Assembly (NCBI GenBank): GCA_902494065.1
Contig: CABURZ010000028.1
Location: forward strand, 1 to 14,759
Source of the DNA: an uncultured Sneathia sp.
GTDB lineage: Bacteria > Fusobacteriota > Fusobacteriia > Fusobacteriales > Leptotrichiaceae
Length of the DNA stretch: 14,759 bases
Direction of reading: 5' to 3'
Of the stretch, positions 13,292 through 14,759 are shown in pieces. Made by a program: the position numbers and the translations under genes. The notes beneath the pieces are model-generated. The model ran no database searches and had not been told where the DNA came from. It saw only the letters and a list, made by a program, of their open reading frames with translations. The stretch's first letter is position 1. The number at the start of each line of letters is the position of its first letter.

Positions 13292-14686
13292 ATGTGTACA
13301 ACTGTAATAGTAGGTAAAAAAGCTAGCTTAAATGGTAAAAATATTATAGCTAGAAATGAAGACTCACATAATACAACGAATCCGAAAAGATTTGAGTTAG
13401 TAAAAGAAAGTCTTGCAAAAGACGGAATATTTGATTCATATTTAACAAAGGCAAAAATAGAAGTACCTAATACTTTTATGAGATATACTGCAATGCCTGA
13501 TGTAACTTCTGATACTTTTAATAAGGGAAGATTTGGAGAAGCAAGTATAAATGAAAAAAATGTTGCTATAAGTTCTACTGAAAGTCTTTATGGAAACGAA
13601 AGAGTCTTAGCTTATGATCCATTAGTTAAAGATGGTATAGCTGAAGATTCAATAAATGATATATTAGCTCCATATATAAACTCAGCAAGAGCTGGAGTTG
13701 AAATGTTGGGTAAATTAATTGAAAAATATGGTTCAGCTGAAGGAAATGGTATATTATTTGCTGATAATGAAGAAGTGTGGTATATGGAAATACCTACAGG
13801 ACATCATTATGTAGCAGTTAAATTACCAGAAGATTGCTATGCAGTTGCACCTAATTGTGTTTGCATAGAAGAGATAGATTTTAATGATACAGAAAACTAT
13901 ATTTGGTCAAAAGGTATAAAAGAATTTGTAATAAAACATAATTTAAATCCAGATAGAATCGGATTTAATTTTAGACATATATTTGGAACATATTCAGCAT
14001 TAGATAGAGTATATAACACATCAAGAGCTTGGTATGCTCATAGATATTTAGATAAAACATTTTCTATGGGGCCTACTGATGAAAATATACCATTTATTAA
14101 CAAGGCTGATAGATTGATATCAGTTGAAGATGTTGAATTTATTTTAAGCTCACATTACAATGAAACTGAATTTGATCCTATAGGTAAAGGAACTGAGGAA
14201 GAAAAAACAAGATTTAGAGCAATTTCATTATCAAGAACTCAACAATCACATGTATTAGAAATGGATACATATTCTGTACAATGGATAGCATTTGCAACGA
14301 CTGCATTTACTCCATATGTACCTTTCTTTGTAGATGTTAATGATACACCTAGTGAGTATAGAGATACTACATTTGAATTAGATTTAAAATATGCTTACTG
14401 GTTATTTAAGGTATTTTCATATTATGTAGAAACTCATTACAGTGCATTTGAAAAAGAAAATACACAATATCTTGAAGAAATGAGATCTTACGGTAGAAGA
14501 AGAGTTTGGGAAGTTAAAAAAGAATTGCAAAATTACACAAAAGAAACAGCAAGAGAATTTTTAACTAAACAAAATGAAATCACAGCAAAACATGTATTAG
14601 ATAAAACTAGAAAGTTATTAAATAGTTTTATGACAAGAGCATTATCAGCTTCTAAGATGTCATTTACAATGGATGAAAATCTTTAA
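13292..14686 (+). CDS. pepD: C69-family dipeptidase (Ntn-hydrolase, PepD type)
   Basis: The 464-residue protein begins MCTTVIVGKKASLNGKNIIARNED, the hallmark of C69 dipeptidases. Cys2 becomes the N-terminal nucleophile once Met is removed, and the RNED motif (21-24) is the conserved Ntn-hydrolase partner. The middle contains ISSTESLYGNERVL and EKYGSAEGNGILFADNEEVWYMEIPTGHHYVAV, both typical of the family. Length is close to the roughly 470 residues of Lactobacillus PepDA. No signal peptide precedes the Cys, so it should act in the cytosol on a broad range of dipeptides. AAAGGA at 13281-13286 supports ATG 13292. It appears to be the last gene of the run; the 73 A-rich bases after it show no hairpin terminator. 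The gene symbol is by family, not proven orthology. Confidence 0.88.
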   Translation: MCTTVIVGKKASLNGKNIIARNEDSHNTTNPKRFELVKESLAKDGIFDSYLTKAKIEVPNTFMRYTAMPDVTSDTFNKGRFGEASINEKNVAISSTESLYGNERVLAYDPLVKDGIAEDSINDILAPYINSARAGVEMLGKLIEKYGSAEGNGILFADNEEVWYMEIPTGHHYVAVKLPEDCYAVAPNCVCIEEIDFNDTENYIWSKGIKEFVIKHNLNPDRIGFNFRHIFGTYSALDRVYNTSRAWYAHRYLDKTFSMGPTDENIPFINKADRLISVEDVEFILSSHYNETEFDPIGKGTEEEKTRFRAISLSRTQQSHVLEMDTYSVQWIAFATTAFTPYVPFFVDVNDTPSEYRDTTFELDLKYAYWLFKVFSYYVETHYSAFEKENTQYLEEMRSYGRRRVWEVKKELQNYTKETAREFLTKQNEITAKHVLDKTRKLLNSFMTRALSASKMSFTMDENL

Positions 14687-14759
14687 AAGTTAGAAAATAC
14701 TTAAAAAAACAAAAAACGGTTAAAAAAGAAAGAATAATATACAAACAAGTTTTAAAAAA

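Noticed and set aside
14711..14745. Possible promoter near the right edge (TAATAT-like hexamer)
   Set aside because: No TTGACA-like box at suitable spacing and no downstream gene visible; such hexamers are frequent in this base composition.
14687..14759. Possible terminator after the dipeptidase gene
   Set aside because: The A-rich tail has only a four-base AAGT/ACTT pairing and no GC-rich stem followed by a T run; any terminator must lie beyond the window.
1..14759. CRISPR arrays, tRNA or rRNA genes, insertion sequences, phage genes
   Set aside because: No direct-repeat array, cloverleaf-like segment, inverted terminal repeat or transposase/integrase motif was seen; coding density of the wall cluster leaves little room for them.

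Overview
The window is a strongly AT-rich bacterial chromosome segment in which every gene I can support lies on the + strand. It is a division and cell wall (dcw) cluster. The order murF-mraY-murD-ftsW-murG-murC-murB-(J-domain gene)-ftsQ-ftsZ, with murC and murB directly after murG, is closer to the Gram-negative arrangement than to the usual Firmicutes one. Together with the extreme AT content, AGGAGG-type ribosome binding sites and a DUF2974 hydrolase, it suggests Fusobacteriota, perhaps the Leptotrichiaceae (Sneathia/Streptobacillus type). That placement is inference; a low-GC Clostridia or Tissierellia relative is the main alternative. TAA, TAG and TGA all end genes, so the code is standard.

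Layout. Positions 1-146 hold the 3' end of an unrecognised gene, overlapped by a small membrane-anchored protein with two helix-hairpin-helix-like units (115-627). An extended -10 promoter (641-649) follows. Next comes a DUF2974 alpha/beta-hydrolase (678-1667), joined by a 1-nt overlap to murF (1667-2884), then mraY, murD, ftsW, murG, murC and murB (to 9596). A membrane-anchored J-domain protein (9605-10084) sits where ddl is often found. A second, well-formed promoter (10081-10109) lies in the only sizeable gap inside the cluster and precedes ftsQ and ftsZ. adk and map, classically neighbours in the spc ribosomal protein operon, and a C69 dipeptidase gene (to 14686) follow with gaps of 17 nt or less. 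No hairpin terminator was found anywhere.

How the genes work together. MurB and MurC make UDP-MurNAc-L-Ala, MurD adds D-Glu, and MurF adds D-Ala-D-Ala. MraY and MurG make lipid I and lipid II, the SEDS protein FtsW polymerises, and FtsQ and FtsZ supply divisome scaffold and ring. No murE, ddl, ftsI, ftsL or ftsA lies in the window; in particular ftsQ and ftsZ are adjacent with no ftsA between them.

Points of interest. I see no unambiguous new system. The most unusual items are an FtsZ with a five-residue deletion before the T3 loop, a very short linker and a changed C-terminal peptide; the J-domain, DUF2974 and HhH accessory proteins embedded in the wall operon; the adk-map placement; and a methionine aminopeptidase with an aromatic/proline-rich insertion, encoded just before an Ntn-hydrolase that needs its Cys2 exposed. 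No gap exceeds 300 bases.
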